This document shows positions 50,358 to 62,899 of a DNA stretch of 64,000 nt, one piece after another. Position 1 is the first letter of the stretch. Every line of letters starts with the position of its first letter. Location: NCBI RefSeq assembly GCF_037975245.1, contig NC_092573.1, positions 24,581,265-24,645,264 on the forward strand, read 5' to 3'. A program made the translations under genes and the position numbers. Origin of the DNA: Apostichopus japonicus (Eukaryota > Echinodermata > Holothuroidea > Aspidochirotida > Stichopodidae). The notes below the pieces were generated by a model. It ran no database searches and was not told where the DNA came from. It worked only from the letters and a program-made list of their open reading frames with translations.

Positions 50358-50655
50358 ATTGTCTCAAGCTGTATACTACATCACAGTTATACCGAAGAAC
50401 GAGAAATGTCACCCCCGTTGTTGTAATGGTGTGTCTCATATTAAAATTGGAGGAAAGAAATGCAGCACGTGTTTTCCTACAGATTGTGGTCTCCTCCAGT
50501 GAAAGATGTAACATGTGTGGGCAATGACATGAGAAAATATACATATCACATGAAGACAGAGTGATGAAAGGTATTCCAATGTTATGTTCATATCCACATG
50601 ACGATATGGAAAGTTAATCGTGTCGCCATGTCCTGTGGCTGAATGGACTAGGTCA

Positions 50656-51220
50656 CATCATGGATGCTGCACTATGAATGAAAGATGTGAGTCCTCAAAA
50701 GAGATGCTGTCACAAAGGGCAGCATATTGCGATGCTGTCACAAAGGGCAGCACATCAAGAGAGGCCCCATCTTTATTGCTGTTGTTGACAGATGGGAGTC
50801 TTCAAGGTAAAGACATAACATAAGAGCTGTCACAAAGGGGCAGCATATTAGGAGAGGACATCTTGGATGCTGCACTATGATTGAAAGATGGGAGTCCTCA
50901 AAGTAAGGAAGAATCAAAAGAAATGTTGTCACAAAGGGGATCATATCGAGATTCTGTCACAAAGGGCAGCGCTTGAAAGAGGACATCATAGATACTGTAG
51001 TATGACTGAAAGGTGTGAGTCCTCAGGGTAAAGAAGAATCAAAAGAGATGCTGTCACAAAGAGCAGCATCTCGAGAGAGGTCGCATCTTGGATGCTGCCT
51101 TATGATTGAAAGATGAGAGCCTTCAAGGTAAAGAAGAAACAAAAGAGATGTCACAACGGGAACATCTCGAGAGAGGTCACATCTTGGATGCTGCACTATG
51201 ATGGAAAGATGGGATGCACC
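50656..51220. repeat. Degenerate tandem repeat with CTGTCACAAAGGGCAGCA motif
   Basis: Several diverged units contain, in order, CTTGGATGCTGCACTATGA, TTGAAAGATGGGAGTCCTCA, GGTAAAGAAGAA, AAAAGAGATGCTGTCACAAA and GGGCAGCATCTCGAGAG. The CTGTCACAAAGGG block recurs near 50707, 50735, 50827, 50926, 50954, 51051 and 51151. Spacing is irregular (28-100 bp). It starts about 300 nt past the SNAPC3 stop, within its likely 3' UTR. Confidence 0.85.
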
Positions 51221-51475
51221 AGGCAAAGGCATGAGGAGGGTCAAGGAGTATTGTATATATTAAGTGATCAGCAAATAGATTATGAACTCTCTCACTCTTC
51301 TGGCATCTTAGCTTATCAGTTGTCAGAGCAGAATTCTGTGTCATGTTTCAGTTTGACTATAAGAGATACAGTTCTATAATATGTACACTTTGAAGTTAAA
51401 AGCAATCTGCTTATGGATCTTAATGTCAAACAGACAATGCCATGAAGAAAACTAAATATTGATTTGGGAAGTGGA

Positions 51476-51481
51476 AATAAA
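51476..51481 (+). terminator. Candidate SNAPC3 polyadenylation signal
   Basis: First AATAAA past the SNAPC3 stop codon, about 1.1 kb downstream. A second candidate is at 52043-52048, inside the hAT-like element. Assigned by position only. Confidence 0.35.
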
Positions 51482-51794
51482 TCATTTCTTAAACAGGATT
51501 CAAACGACCACAGATGGACAGATTCCGTGTTACAAACAAGTGACCACTGCAGACTCTGGGCTGTAAAGCTCCGAGGAGCAGAGAACTTTAACCCTTTCTA
51601 ATTACTGCTTCATAATCCAAGTTACAGTTAATAGGTTTCCTCCAAATTGATTTATGATGACAGCAGAACAAAGAAGGGCCAAACTTGCTCGGTTGGATGC
51701 CGAGTATTATACAAGACGATATCATGTGTGTGTTTCCAGAATGAGGATGAAATATCTGTGCACACGTGTGGCTGTATAAGCTGATCCTGTAGAG

Positions 51795-52229
51795 CAGGGG
51801 TTTGTGAGACATTTCAGAAAGTCATCATCATATAATTTAGTAATGTACAAAAGTCGTACCTATCGACAAACTTTTTTCGCATTCAATACGCATATGTTGC
51901 CATATTAGTACCGTACCGTGCCGTGCATGTTATAAATAACTGAATTATGAAACAGAAACAGGCCGCATGACTTTGGTGAAGTTGGTGTTCGCATGAAAGT
52001 ACGTCGTGAATATAAAGAGCTGATCTGATCTTGTAGTATCTAAATAAATATTTTTTCATCTCATATTTTTCCATTACAATATTTCACTATGTACTTGATC
52101 TCTTAGGAAGCACTGTTATGTGTATTATAGTATAACAATGACTCAGATCGTGTCTCGAAAAGTTGGGGGTTTGTGGACAACTCTGACATCCACAGGGGGT
52201 TTGTGGGGGATAAAGTTAGGGAAACCCTG
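51795..52229. mobile_element. Short non-autonomous hAT-like element (435 bp) with perfect 8-bp TSD
   Basis: Left end CAGGGGTTTGTGAGACATTT and inverted right end CAGGGTTTCCCTAACTTTAT. Both flanks are CTGTAGAG (51787-51794 and 52230-52237), an exact 8-bp duplication. The CAGGG termini with an 8-bp duplication indicate hAT. Interior non-coding. The intact duplication suggests insertion without later rearrangement. Confidence 0.82.
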
Positions 52230-53599
52230 CTGTAGAGACTATGGTAACCAAAAGACAGCAAGTACCGAAACAAAACGACATCAAGTACCAAAGAGTACAC
52301 AAGAAAGCATTCGTTTATCTTGGAAAAACATGTAATGGTTTGACTTGCTTGACTGTTAAATAAAGAAACTATTTACAAAGATGGTAATAAAGAAAGAAAC
52401 ACAACTGATTCTAAACTCATTTAAGTAGTTTTCTCACAAAGCATTCCCTCCAGGCACAGAGTTCTTTTGTGTTAAATGACAGTACTAATGTCCTGCACTG
52501 AGATTAAACATATTTCTTGAGGAGCGGGTGTGCTTGCTAATTTAATACAAGGCATTTGGAAGATTTCCTTTAGCAGCACAGGTTAAAATTGAGAAATTCA
52601 GAGGGTGGTGGGACATTATTGTGGAGCATGATTGTTTGAAAGTTGTTAACAGGTGTCCTTTAAGGGGAAACGAGAGGGATTATATGCATATGTATCAGAT
52701 TCCTTAATATCTAAGGTGCAATTGACATTCATGACATAATACTGGCTATAGTTAAACCCAACATGATATTTCAAATGTTATAAGCACTAACAAGAAATAC
52801 TGGAATTGTGGTGCCAAATATGTTTAGTCTTACCTGCAGACCATTAAAAACTAGACGAGAATTAGTCTGAAAATGACACCTTGACATACAAGTGAAACAA
52901 TGAAGTTGTGAACTCTGTATGCTGACAGCCAAACTAATTAATCTGCCCCCACCCCTCCCCCCATCCATCAACAAGTCCCCCTTGCACACACTTCCATGTA
53001 CAAGAAAATACATGTATGCTTTGCACACTTGAATTCTGAAAACTGATCAATTTGCAAACATGATGTGATAAGTCCATAAACATGAATACTACAATTCCAA
53101 TACTAGTGGTTTTTATACTTCAATAAATGATTTTTTAATTTTTTGTAATTAAAGCAGATGTAGGCTTCTAGATCATTCTCTTACAAACATTTACCCTTTT
53201 AGGATTCCTTGCTAACCAAAATGTGTTTCATACTACACAGTAGTGCATGACACCAGAGATCATGTTAACCCAATCAAGTCGTTAAATGTGTCAGCTCATT
53301 TTACAATAAAAATGAAATTGTGAACAAAAACTAACCCTGATTTAAACTTTGGTCTTAAACTGTTGTCAGACGATTATTTCTGGCATTTTTCAACCTTTCT
53401 CTCAGTGAGTGAGAGAACCACTGGATATTTGATGTAATGCCACTTTTCCAACACAATTTCCAAAAACAGAAAACTTTGGATGAAACAATCTGATGCAAGA
53501 CGGAGCCGTTCTCATTCGATGTAAAAATCTCCAGGGTGGGGGGGGGGGGAGAAAGGGGCTGGGATGGTGGAGATTTGATTATGTTAAGTCCAATGAAGT

Positions 53600-56500
53600 T
53601 CACATAGCCTTCCTCTGGTATTCGGGCGATGCTACCTCATAGTCACTGTTGTTGAAATAGGTCGATGAATTTTTGAGGAGGAATTTCAAGAAATCGTGGA
53701 CATTAGTGAGGAGCAGCGACATGCTCTTCTCATCTAAGGTGGTGAATGCCAAGAGGCCTCCAAGTTTTACTGAAAGTAAACAGACATGACCTCAATCAAT
53801 GATCAAGTTGACTCTTTTGTCTTACATTAATCCACGAGCCTACTGTAGTGAGCCTGGGTATATATTTCTATGCCATTGGTCATTATTTATAACGTCTGTT
53901 GTTAGCATGGGTAAATATATTGTTAATGTTGGTCTATTATAACTTCTGTAGTACAAAGCAATCAGACTTTCTACAAACCACATTGATAAACTTGAGGCTA
54001 ATGACTTTTGTAATGAGGAGAATTTGCCCCATGGCGTAGAGCAAAGATATTGGTGTACGGCTAAGCCAGGACTTTATCTGTAAATTTATAGGATTTGAAA
54101 GAAAGCAATATATAAGGTATAAAAAGAAGTGATTCCATACCAAACAGCCTCAAAAAGTGTTGAGCACCATACACTTTGGACATTGGACTCTCTTGGTGTG
54201 TTGAAAGAATCTGGGGAAAAAACAGAAACAAAAATCTATAATAACGACGGATCACTCAGATATTCCACACAGTTGACATTTTAAATGTCTTGTTAACAAT
54301 AATAATAGACCACATCTATCTTAGGAACACTCGTAAGAGTAAACAGAATAATGCTTGGAGGAAAATTGAGCGTCTTCACTCGGATTAAACTTTCAAGTTC
54401 TGATTTAGAAAAGGAATCGAGTAACAAGCATAAAAGCCCTGCTGGCAATATCTGATCCGGTACATCAGCCATCTAGTTATTTTCATTTCACATAGTGAAC
54501 TGAAATCTGAATATAAAATCATACAGCTTAAAGAAATCATTTGGCTAAGATGGTCAGTGAAATGAATAGTTTACTACAACTTCTGCGTGTCAACCAAACG
54601 AGCCTAACTCATTGTAATTCCGCATTGGTCTCTATTAACCATTTCTCTGCTAGTCACAAGCTACAGTATCTCGCATAACCTGAAGAAGGATGGCATCAGG
54701 TTAAACAACTCATGAGTCTTATGATAACTGATAATACTACAGGGACAAGATGAGCAGACAATTAGTAGCATTAAACACACACACACACATATTGGCAGGG
54801 ATCCCACAAATTCTTCAAAATAACTTTAATGATGGTTTATGTGTTCAAATTAAATGATAAAATCCATGACTTTTATCATAGAACATGTTTGCACTCTGGT
54901 TGAGGAGACTCGGGTAGAACCAATTTTTCATGATTTTTTTTAAGGGAGTTGACATTTTTGTCCAGATTGTCCATGATGGTAGTTTTCTTAGGACATAAGT
55001 TTATGAAGTAAAGCTTAAACAGAGAGGTTACAAAGAAGTGTTTGGATGAACAAACAAATTTTCATTTTTCTGCTTCATCACACACCTTTCTTCGCTCTTT
55101 TTTTATGGTATGAACCAAAGTAAATCACAGCATTTTTGTCCTGAGCAACAGAAAGTCTACATTTATTAGAGATATGTAATTATCAGAGGGCATCACACAT
55201 AAGGTATGATGAATTCAAACACTTAATGGTCAGCTACTGTTGTGTGGTTGCTAAGATACACTGTTTTGTTGTTGCTAAGATACTCACGTCTGCATACTGA
55301 GCTCTCTCAAACTTGTACAAGAGTTGAGTCCCTAGCATAACATTGAAGTATTCCTTCAATCCTTGCGTGACTTCAATAATAATGCTTTCTCTGCAGAAAA
55401 GATAATTAGTTTGAAAAACGTTACATTTAGAGATCAAATTCTTCACAACCATTTTCTAACTGATTTACACCAAAACAGATAGAAATAAAAATTCCTGCAA
55501 CATGATATACATGCTTGCCAGTAAAGTAGAACGATTCTTAACATGGTTTAGGGAATTATTGGACATGATAACAAGCTGTTCCATGAGGAGAATTAAGCGA
55601 TATGATGTGTCAAAGATGTGACAAAGGAACAACAGCAATCTGACTACAGGAACCTTACAGGTCACAGAGAGACATTTTTATCAATTTGCATCAAATCTAC
55701 AAACAACTTTATTTTTGCTTACTTGGTGGCAGTCTTTGTCCTCTTGTGTTTGATGTAGTCCTCTATGATGGAATCTACATTGTGCTTGGCTGGAAGGTGG
55801 AGAAGCTGACAATAAAAAAATAAAGAAAATAAATAAATAAAGAGATAATCTAGGACAGAAATTTGTGAAGAGCATAAATTGCTGACAACAAATGGAAACC
55901 AAAACTGGTGTAGATTAAACAAATAATATACAGTGTGACATCAGGCGCTATTTATTAGTGTGAACCATCCTCTCTCCCGGTACACTACTACAGCCTACAG
56001 TACGATCACGGTAAACTCCAGGGAGTCCGTAGGTACAGGTCCGTGAATGGGGACAAGCAACGGTGGGAACCTGCAAAATGTTGGGACTAATCGGTACTTC
56101 TATTAAAGACTTTAACCAAAAAAATGTTATGTCACCTTGCAAATCTAAGATTCATGTCTGAGTTACAATGGTCATAAAATATGTATTTCTAAAAACCCAG
56201 TTTTAGTGTAAAAATCTCTGTTGGTATTATCTAATCCTTCACTCTTTGAATATTCTGTAAAACGTAACTGAACCACAAACTGGTCAAATGTTGCAATTGT
56301 AGGTACAGATCTGTGAGTGGGAAAAGTAAGGGTGGGACATCACAAACAGGTCAACAGTAACCATGACAACTGAAAAGACTGCAATTTTGGTAATTGTCGA
56401 CGATGAATGTGCTTACCATCTTTTGTTTGGTGATAAGGTCCCAGTCATCAACCAGGATGGGTTTCAACTCTTCTGGAATTCGAACTTTAACCTCGACTTT

Positions 56501-59500
56501 ATTCAAGAAACTTTCCTCCTGAAAGGCAAATCATATTGCAAGATTTCATTGTAGTATTTCCTTATATATAAATCATAAAATAATAAAAAATATAAAATTA
56601 TATATAAATATAAACATATAAATGAATTTCCATTTTTGGGCTAATGGTTAATACACCATCAAAGGAAAACTTAACCCCTCAATGTTTTAAATGTTGCTTT
56701 GTAAACTCACATTACATCTGCAAGTCAAAATTAGTTTGTGCCAAGTGCCACATGATATCATCCTGGTCACAATTTTCATAACATTCTACAATTTTATCCA
56801 TTTCAATTTTTTTGTGACAAGGAAAGTTTTGCTGCGCTTGCAGAGTCGCTGACAGGTACAGATCTAAGAAACAAAAGAATTTAAACAGTTAGATAACACT
56901 TATCGTTTGCCTCCACAATGAATCCTCAAACCAACAAAAAACAAAATTATAAATATTAATTATATCACATTACGACTCACACTCTCTACATTCAACTCCC
57001 CTCTGGTGGCTCTTTTCTTTCTCCCAGATTCGGGCGTGGCCTCTGGAGTAGCTTTTAAAGAAAGAATGCAAACAACAAAGTTTAATTAAACTGTTAAATG
57101 GAAAAGAAAAAAAAGTAGTCCAGATTGATGACCCTCCTTTCTTTTAGTAGTCTTTTCATATCACATTTCAATCAGAAAATTTAATGTAACACTATACATA
57201 CAATAATTTTTGGTAAATTTCAACCTTCATTGTGATCATCAAGACCTACTTATAAGTTCATCTAGAGTTTAACCTGTTCTGATGGATGCAGCACTTACTC
57301 CAAGTTTAACAATACTTGAGATAAAACCCCTTTACGATTATCACAATTATGGGCAATCCACATTCCAAGTCTATGACACTGGCCAACTTCTGGAGATATC
57401 TTCTTTACAAGCAAGGGTGCCACAACCCACTAATACCTATACATACACACACATACATGCCAAATTGACTAAAATAGACTAATTGCCTGCCTATGGCAAG
57501 CAAGTAACCAAACATATTGGAGGAGAGAAATCTCTCTCTGATACAAGCCAATGTATTTGTTCATACTAAGGAAGTAAAGTTTGTCTGCATTCCCCCAATA
57601 CTGACTCGAAAAGGTAATTATTTATGCTTTCTAGCTACAACACAACACCAGGCTGTTCGAGACTTGATGCCGCAAGCAAGGAAATCCTCGGGCAACAGGG
57701 TCGAGGTCAGCACAATCTCTCAGAATTACCTGGCAAAATAATGCACTTTACATAAGACAATTTTACACATAGGTAACCTAACAAATTCCCAATGAATTTG
57801 AAAGGAGCTGATTGATGGATCCTTCATACACCTCTTCAACACCAGGACATGTGTTGGTCACAACAGCAAGTTAAATTGTTTTCTTCTGTATGACTCTACC
57901 CAAACTCCCGCAAATGTCAAAGGCCATGACTACAAAAGAATGAAGCTGAATACATCGATAGGTACCTTGAGCAACTTCGGCCTTTGTTGCTTCCTGTTTG
58001 GCTTTTTTGCTGGCCTGCTTTTCAGCAGATGGAGTCGATGATCGCTCTTTTTCACCTTTATCTTGTGGCTTCTTTTGAAGTCTTGCTTTCTTGGCTTTCC
58101 TGTTATTAAATTAATGAGAAGGATGCATAGATGGTTATGGTTAGATTTCTCTGTTTCGATCCCCACTGGACAGCCAACAATAAAGTGGTGCAGTATAGTG
58201 TCAACATAGATAAATCTAAATTTTTCTCTTTTTTGCTCACTCGTCACAAAGGAACATGATTACTGCACGATTACTTTATTAATAGTAAGAACAAGTCCTC
58301 TGACCTCGGAGGAAATCATAGTTGAATAAAATACCATCATCAAAGTTAAAATCTGAAAGCAAACGGATAGGACGACTTGCTAAGTAAAGGTGCTTACGCT
58401 TTGTGAGCTGCAAGAAGCTCCTTCTGTTTCTGTAGATTGGCATCATTAAACTTCAGGACTCGACCTTCTGGTACCCACTCATCCCAGCTGAGGACGCAAG
58501 GAGAGATAAATCAAGATGTAAAATTAGACACTTGATGAAGGTCACAGATGATGTTACTATTGAATATATATATAAACAAGGTATGAAGATAACAACAACA
58601 AAAAAACACTTTTATACAGAGCAAGTAAAAGAAACACTTTGACCTTACTCCTATCTTGAAAGATATGTTAAAAACACATATGCAATTCTTTGAAAACTTA
58701 CTTTTTATTCCAGCCATTGTAATGAATAAAATGTTTGATTTGTTTGTCCTTCATTTGAGTTTTTGTGCACTGAAGAAAAAAGAAAGAAGGAAGATAGCAA
58801 TAAAGATGTCATCAGTCGTGAAACAGAAGTACAAAAGATTTTAATGGTCCTTACAAAAACAAAAAGGAAGAGTTCTGCAAGACCACATACATCCTCGCAT
58901 ATATGAAGTACTGTATGCAATGCGCAGCTGTACCGATCCCACTACATGACTGAAACCTACTATCTTACGCCATTAAGTATCACAAGAGCACGTAGGATAA
59001 TAAATAAATATATTAAAAATATTTTAAAAATATATAAAAATATATAAATCAATCAATCAATCAATAAATAAATAGATAAATCAATCAATCAATCAATAAA
59101 TCAATAATCATAATAAATCAATAGAGTAACTGATGGTGTATGACTACTGCAATAGTATTCAAGGGTTCAAAATTTGGTTAGAGAGGACCAAGACTCTTCA
59201 CATATATCAATACTTGAATGTGCTTAGAATAATTGACCTGAATCAAGATATTCCAGAAATGTTCTGAGCTTCTACGACAGTTGTTTCAAAACTGGCAAGA
59301 TATATACCCAAAACACCCCTGTTATTCAAAGTTTTTGCTGGGTGACCACCATTTTTTTATTGTGCTCCGGGGAAGGAGTCAACAGAGATCCCGGCCCCTC
59401 CCTTTTGACTAAAAATTGCCTAATTGCAAAATGGGTTTATATTTTTCAGCTTTCAATGTAATATATGGTCAAGATTTTCCTGCATTTGTTTAGGCCCCAC

Positions 59501-61040
59501 AAATATCTACCATTTTTTGCTTCTGCAGAATCTTTATGGAAATCCTTCAAAACATATTGGTGACAATACAAAGGGCCACTTTGAATGCCAGGGATTTACA
59601 CAATTTAAGGGTTGATAACCTTTGACTTTAATATACCTTAGCCTTAGCATCTACATTTTAATAGATATTTCCCATCTTCATCAACAACCAAGAAAGGAAC
59701 AAGGCGATGTATGGTGGAAGGGGGGGGGGTGGGTGTGCATGGGGGTTGGGCTTTGATGTACCTTCATGCAATGCAATGCAAGTCCACTATGCTCTGCATT
59801 CATAATTTCATACTTACTTTTGCTTCATATAAGAGTGGGCCATGAAAGCATAGTACCCTTTCTCCTGTTAGGAAACAAGAATATGAAACTGGGTTTCCTT
59901 CTGAATTAGAAAATTGAGACAAAACTCTCTGATTCGCTGATTGCTTCTATATTTCTGTAGCATCCCAATAAGTATAAGGCAATTAACAAAAACTTACAAG
60001 GAACTAATGCAGAACATCAAAACTGGTCTTGTCTTGTAAAAAATATTAGTGCGGAATTTTGGTATTGACGCAGTTGGAAAATGAAGCATTTTGACGATAG
60101 AATTCAATTTTAATTAAATTGTAAATACAAGGTAATTGGTAGCTACTGTAACTTGTAAGCACACATTCTAAAACACTAATTATGTCAAGGATAAATTTAT
60201 TAACAAGAAGAACATATAACAACATGACACCGCATCTCCTGGAGTAAGGGAGGGTTTAGCCAGTCAAAAGACAGTAACTTCAACCAACCAAATGTCAAGC
60301 TAGGGACAAAATATTGGTACAGAGCTTAACTATGTGTGGAATATTATTAAGATAGACCTTTAAAGGGTGTGAAGACTCGCACACAAAGAAACGTCTCATT
60401 CCGGTAACCTGATCTAGTTTCGAATGTGGTGTAACAGAAGTGTTAGAAACCACCATCGATCCCAGAAAATACACACACAGCTTGCTACCGTTGGTAATTA
60501 GACACTAGTGTACAGTCAACACATACAGCTACGGTCAATACCCACAACACAGTGTACAAAGCAGCAATGGACATCTCAGGTATAGATGAAAGATAACAAG
60601 GTATCACGTTTCATTACTGTCTGCATTTTGTAGCGACAAGAAGAAAACTTCACTCGCAAGCAACGGAAAATACTTTTTCTGAGCGCAGCACACGGTTTGG
60701 GGCGAGTCTTCAATGGCTTTAACTAAGTTACATTCTCTGCCACTTTAATACATCACTTCAGGAATAAATTTAATGTCGCGCATACTTTTGGGTAGCTATG
60801 GTAAAATCATAAAGTGTGTTGTAATACTTAGCCTACCGTGTTCCTTCTATTACTAATGGGTCTACGAGTCTGATGTAACATAACAGAAGTGGCATAGGGA
60901 GTGCGGTAGCCTTATTACCAGCGCAGCGTCCCCAATGCAACCCAGTGATACTTCTTTACATTTAATGCGACCATCAATCACGAATGTTTGTGGGCAACAG
61001 CCTACTTACCATCTGTGAATTTGACTTTCCCTGATGGCAT
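53600..61040 (-). CDS. MORF4L1: MRG15-type chromo-domain protein (mortality factor 4-like), complete
   Basis: Chromatin reader shared by the NuA4/TIP60 acetyltransferase and Sin3-HDAC complexes; in the family, the chromo barrel binds H3K36me and the MRG domain docks partners. Exons in transcript order: 61010-61040 (ATG), 59818-59864, 58702-58769, 58398-58487, 57966-58099, 56981-57051, 56417-56518, 55723-55805, 55288-55390, 54141-54210, 53600-53769 (TGA). They sum to 969 nt, 322 residues, close to the 323-residue human isoform. The chromo barrel covers ~10-70 ([36 protein letters not shown]). A Lys-rich linker covers ~80-147 and contains the [10 protein letters not shown] basic patch. The MRG domain covers ~148-322 ([70 protein letters not shown]). 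Every join is in frame. Intron 1 contains a MITE at 60359-60722. Confidence 0.96.
59046..59122. repeat. (AATC)n / (AATA)n microsatellite
   Basis: Mixed AATC and AATA tetranucleotide runs in the MORF4L1 intron between exons 58702-58769 and 59818-59864. It might be the tail of a decayed LINE, but no LINE coding remnant is recognisable next to it. Confidence 0.85.
60359..60722 (-). mobile_element. MITE, copy 2, inverted relative to copy 1
   Basis: About 364 bp bounded by TTTAAAGGGTGTGAAGACTC and the inverted TTAAAGCCATTGAAGACTCG, a near-perfect terminal inverted repeat around GAAGACTCG. TTAA stands at both edges and could be the target-site duplication, although TTAA may be part of the repeat itself. 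The interior is highly similar to 17269-17622 in reverse. It sits in MORF4L1 intron 1. The superfamily is not assigned. Confidence 0.82.
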
Positions 61041-62899
61041 CTTTCATCGATTTTTAACCACAGTAGAATTGCAGAACGGAGCCTAACGTTATGAGTCCGT
61101 TATTGCCTATTGTAGTCTGTTACTGGTGCTGTTAGGCTAATAAGCGTTAGTTGTTTCACTGTAGCATGTAGCCTCAGTAATGTTATTGTTAGGATAGACA
61201 GCCGTGGAATAAATCTATTTGCAGGGAATTTATGTTAGATTTCTTATAGTAAGTTTGGTGACTGCAAATTCGAAACCACTCAATGTTAAATTTAGTCACA
61301 TTGTACTTCAGGTCGACAGTTCGTGCGTCAGGAAAACAGCGACCTAAATATCCAAGACAAGTGCAAGATTTCAAAGTTTGACCATCGCAAAGTGCACTAC
61401 CATACTAGTGGCAGCATGCAAACAACGAATCAAACAATAAACTGCTTACACCATGCACTTTGTTAAATCACATATAATTAAAATTCACAATATCACGTTT
61501 GTACTTAGTATTTCATTTTTTTATAGGATACCAGACTTATTAAAGACACTTAAGTTACAAAAAAATAGGTATGTTAGACATTGTGGCTGTAATTAAGTCT
61601 GCTTTATGTACTAGTGACATTTTAAAGTCTAAGAAATTGACAAATCATATGATAAGTCACATGACATTAAACGCGTTATATCGAAATTTGTTTACCATAG
61701 GACGTCAGCCGTGAGCAGTTTGTATAGCAAGTTTCCAACATATGGCCATTGGCGCTCTGGCTAACAGGCTGTTCTAAAAAGAGTTTTGAAGCTATTATTA
61801 CAGCAGAGGTGCCTGGATGTAAAATGTGAGACTTGCACACCACAGAATTCCAAGTGAATATCGTACTCCACTGATCAGGGACGAAAATTAACACCAGCAG
61901 TCTTCAAACTGGTCAATATCGTTACCTGATCGTTTCCAAATACTTGTAATTCTTAGGCTATAAGTCATTGAGAGTACTACTAGTAATAATATCATTAAGT
62001 TCCACAAACAATTTGGCTATAGTACCAGCGCCGTATAAGACGTAAATAGTTTTCAATCATGTTAACTTAATGTTGAATGAACTATTAAGAAATTACTTTA
62101 TTTCCTCACAAATGATGATTTCTCCTAAAATTTATGGAAAAGGGATCAGAGAGCTGCTTTCAATAGAATACTTAGCCTAATAGGTAGTGTCCATTATTTA
62201 ATCATATCAATAGACCTATGTTTTAAGTTCACAAGTTTATTTATCCTTGCTGGGTTTTTGTTTTGAATCTTTTGTGCTAGCAAGTTAGCTGAGAACTTTA
62301 ATAACCTGTCTAGTATCCCCCCCCCCCCCAATTTTTGTGTGCCACCTATTTTCCATACCCTAAGCACACAGTGTGAATGAAAATAATCTGATCATATAGC
62401 ATGTAGGTCCAACAGCATTTTTGCCTTTTGGGTAATATTAACTGCAAATCCACAGTTTCACAGACTTGCACATTGAAATCACCTAAAGAAAGTGACAAAT
62501 ATCACCCTAACACAAGGTTTAGTACTTTACCATGCAGGTATTGTGGTAACCATTGTTGAATATATAGGCCTATAAGCTTACAAAATGTGAAAAGATTTAA
62601 TTGTTAAATTTTGCAAAATTCCATATGAATAGTCAGTCAATGCAATTATGCAATTTAAGATAGTAATGCTACATTCCATGTGAAATATTTTCAGAAATAC
62701 TACAGAAATTCATTAACTGATTCTCAGTTGTGAGAGAAAATAATCCGCCTTTATGAAAATTTGAATCCATTTCTATTTAGAACTTCTATGTGATCGGAGT
62801 AATTACAAGAAAGGTACAATATTTCTCTTTGACTGAAATACTGGTAAAATATATTTCTAATTTGTCTACAATGGTCAACTTATTTCAGGAAAGTGAGTC
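61041..62899. other. MORF4L1-AMACR divergent intergenic region
   Basis: MORF4L1 runs left and AMACR runs right from this 1.9-kb interval, which should contain both promoters and a probable AMACR 5' non-coding exon (acceptor cag at 62887-62889). Apart from a polyC tract near 62317-62329 I see no repeat, RNA gene or open frame of note. Confidence 0.6.

Larger units (their letters stand above)
50358..53599. other. SNAPC3-MORF4L1 convergent intergenic region and 3' UTRs
   Basis: Holds the SNAPC3 3' UTR with a degenerate tandem repeat (50656-51220), candidate polyA signals at 51476-51481 and 52043-52048, the hAT-like element at 51795-52229, and the MORF4L1 3' UTR on the minus strand. From 52400 to 53580 I see only unique AT-rich sequence with short polyC and polyG tracts. 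No extra gene is supported. Confidence 0.65.

Noticed and set aside
56824-56866. Possible extra MORF4L1 exon on the minus strand (cttag then ATCTGTACCTGTCAGCG).
   Set aside because: The exons 56981-57051 and 56417-56518 join in phase 0 and match the family without it; the translation resembles nothing in MRG15.
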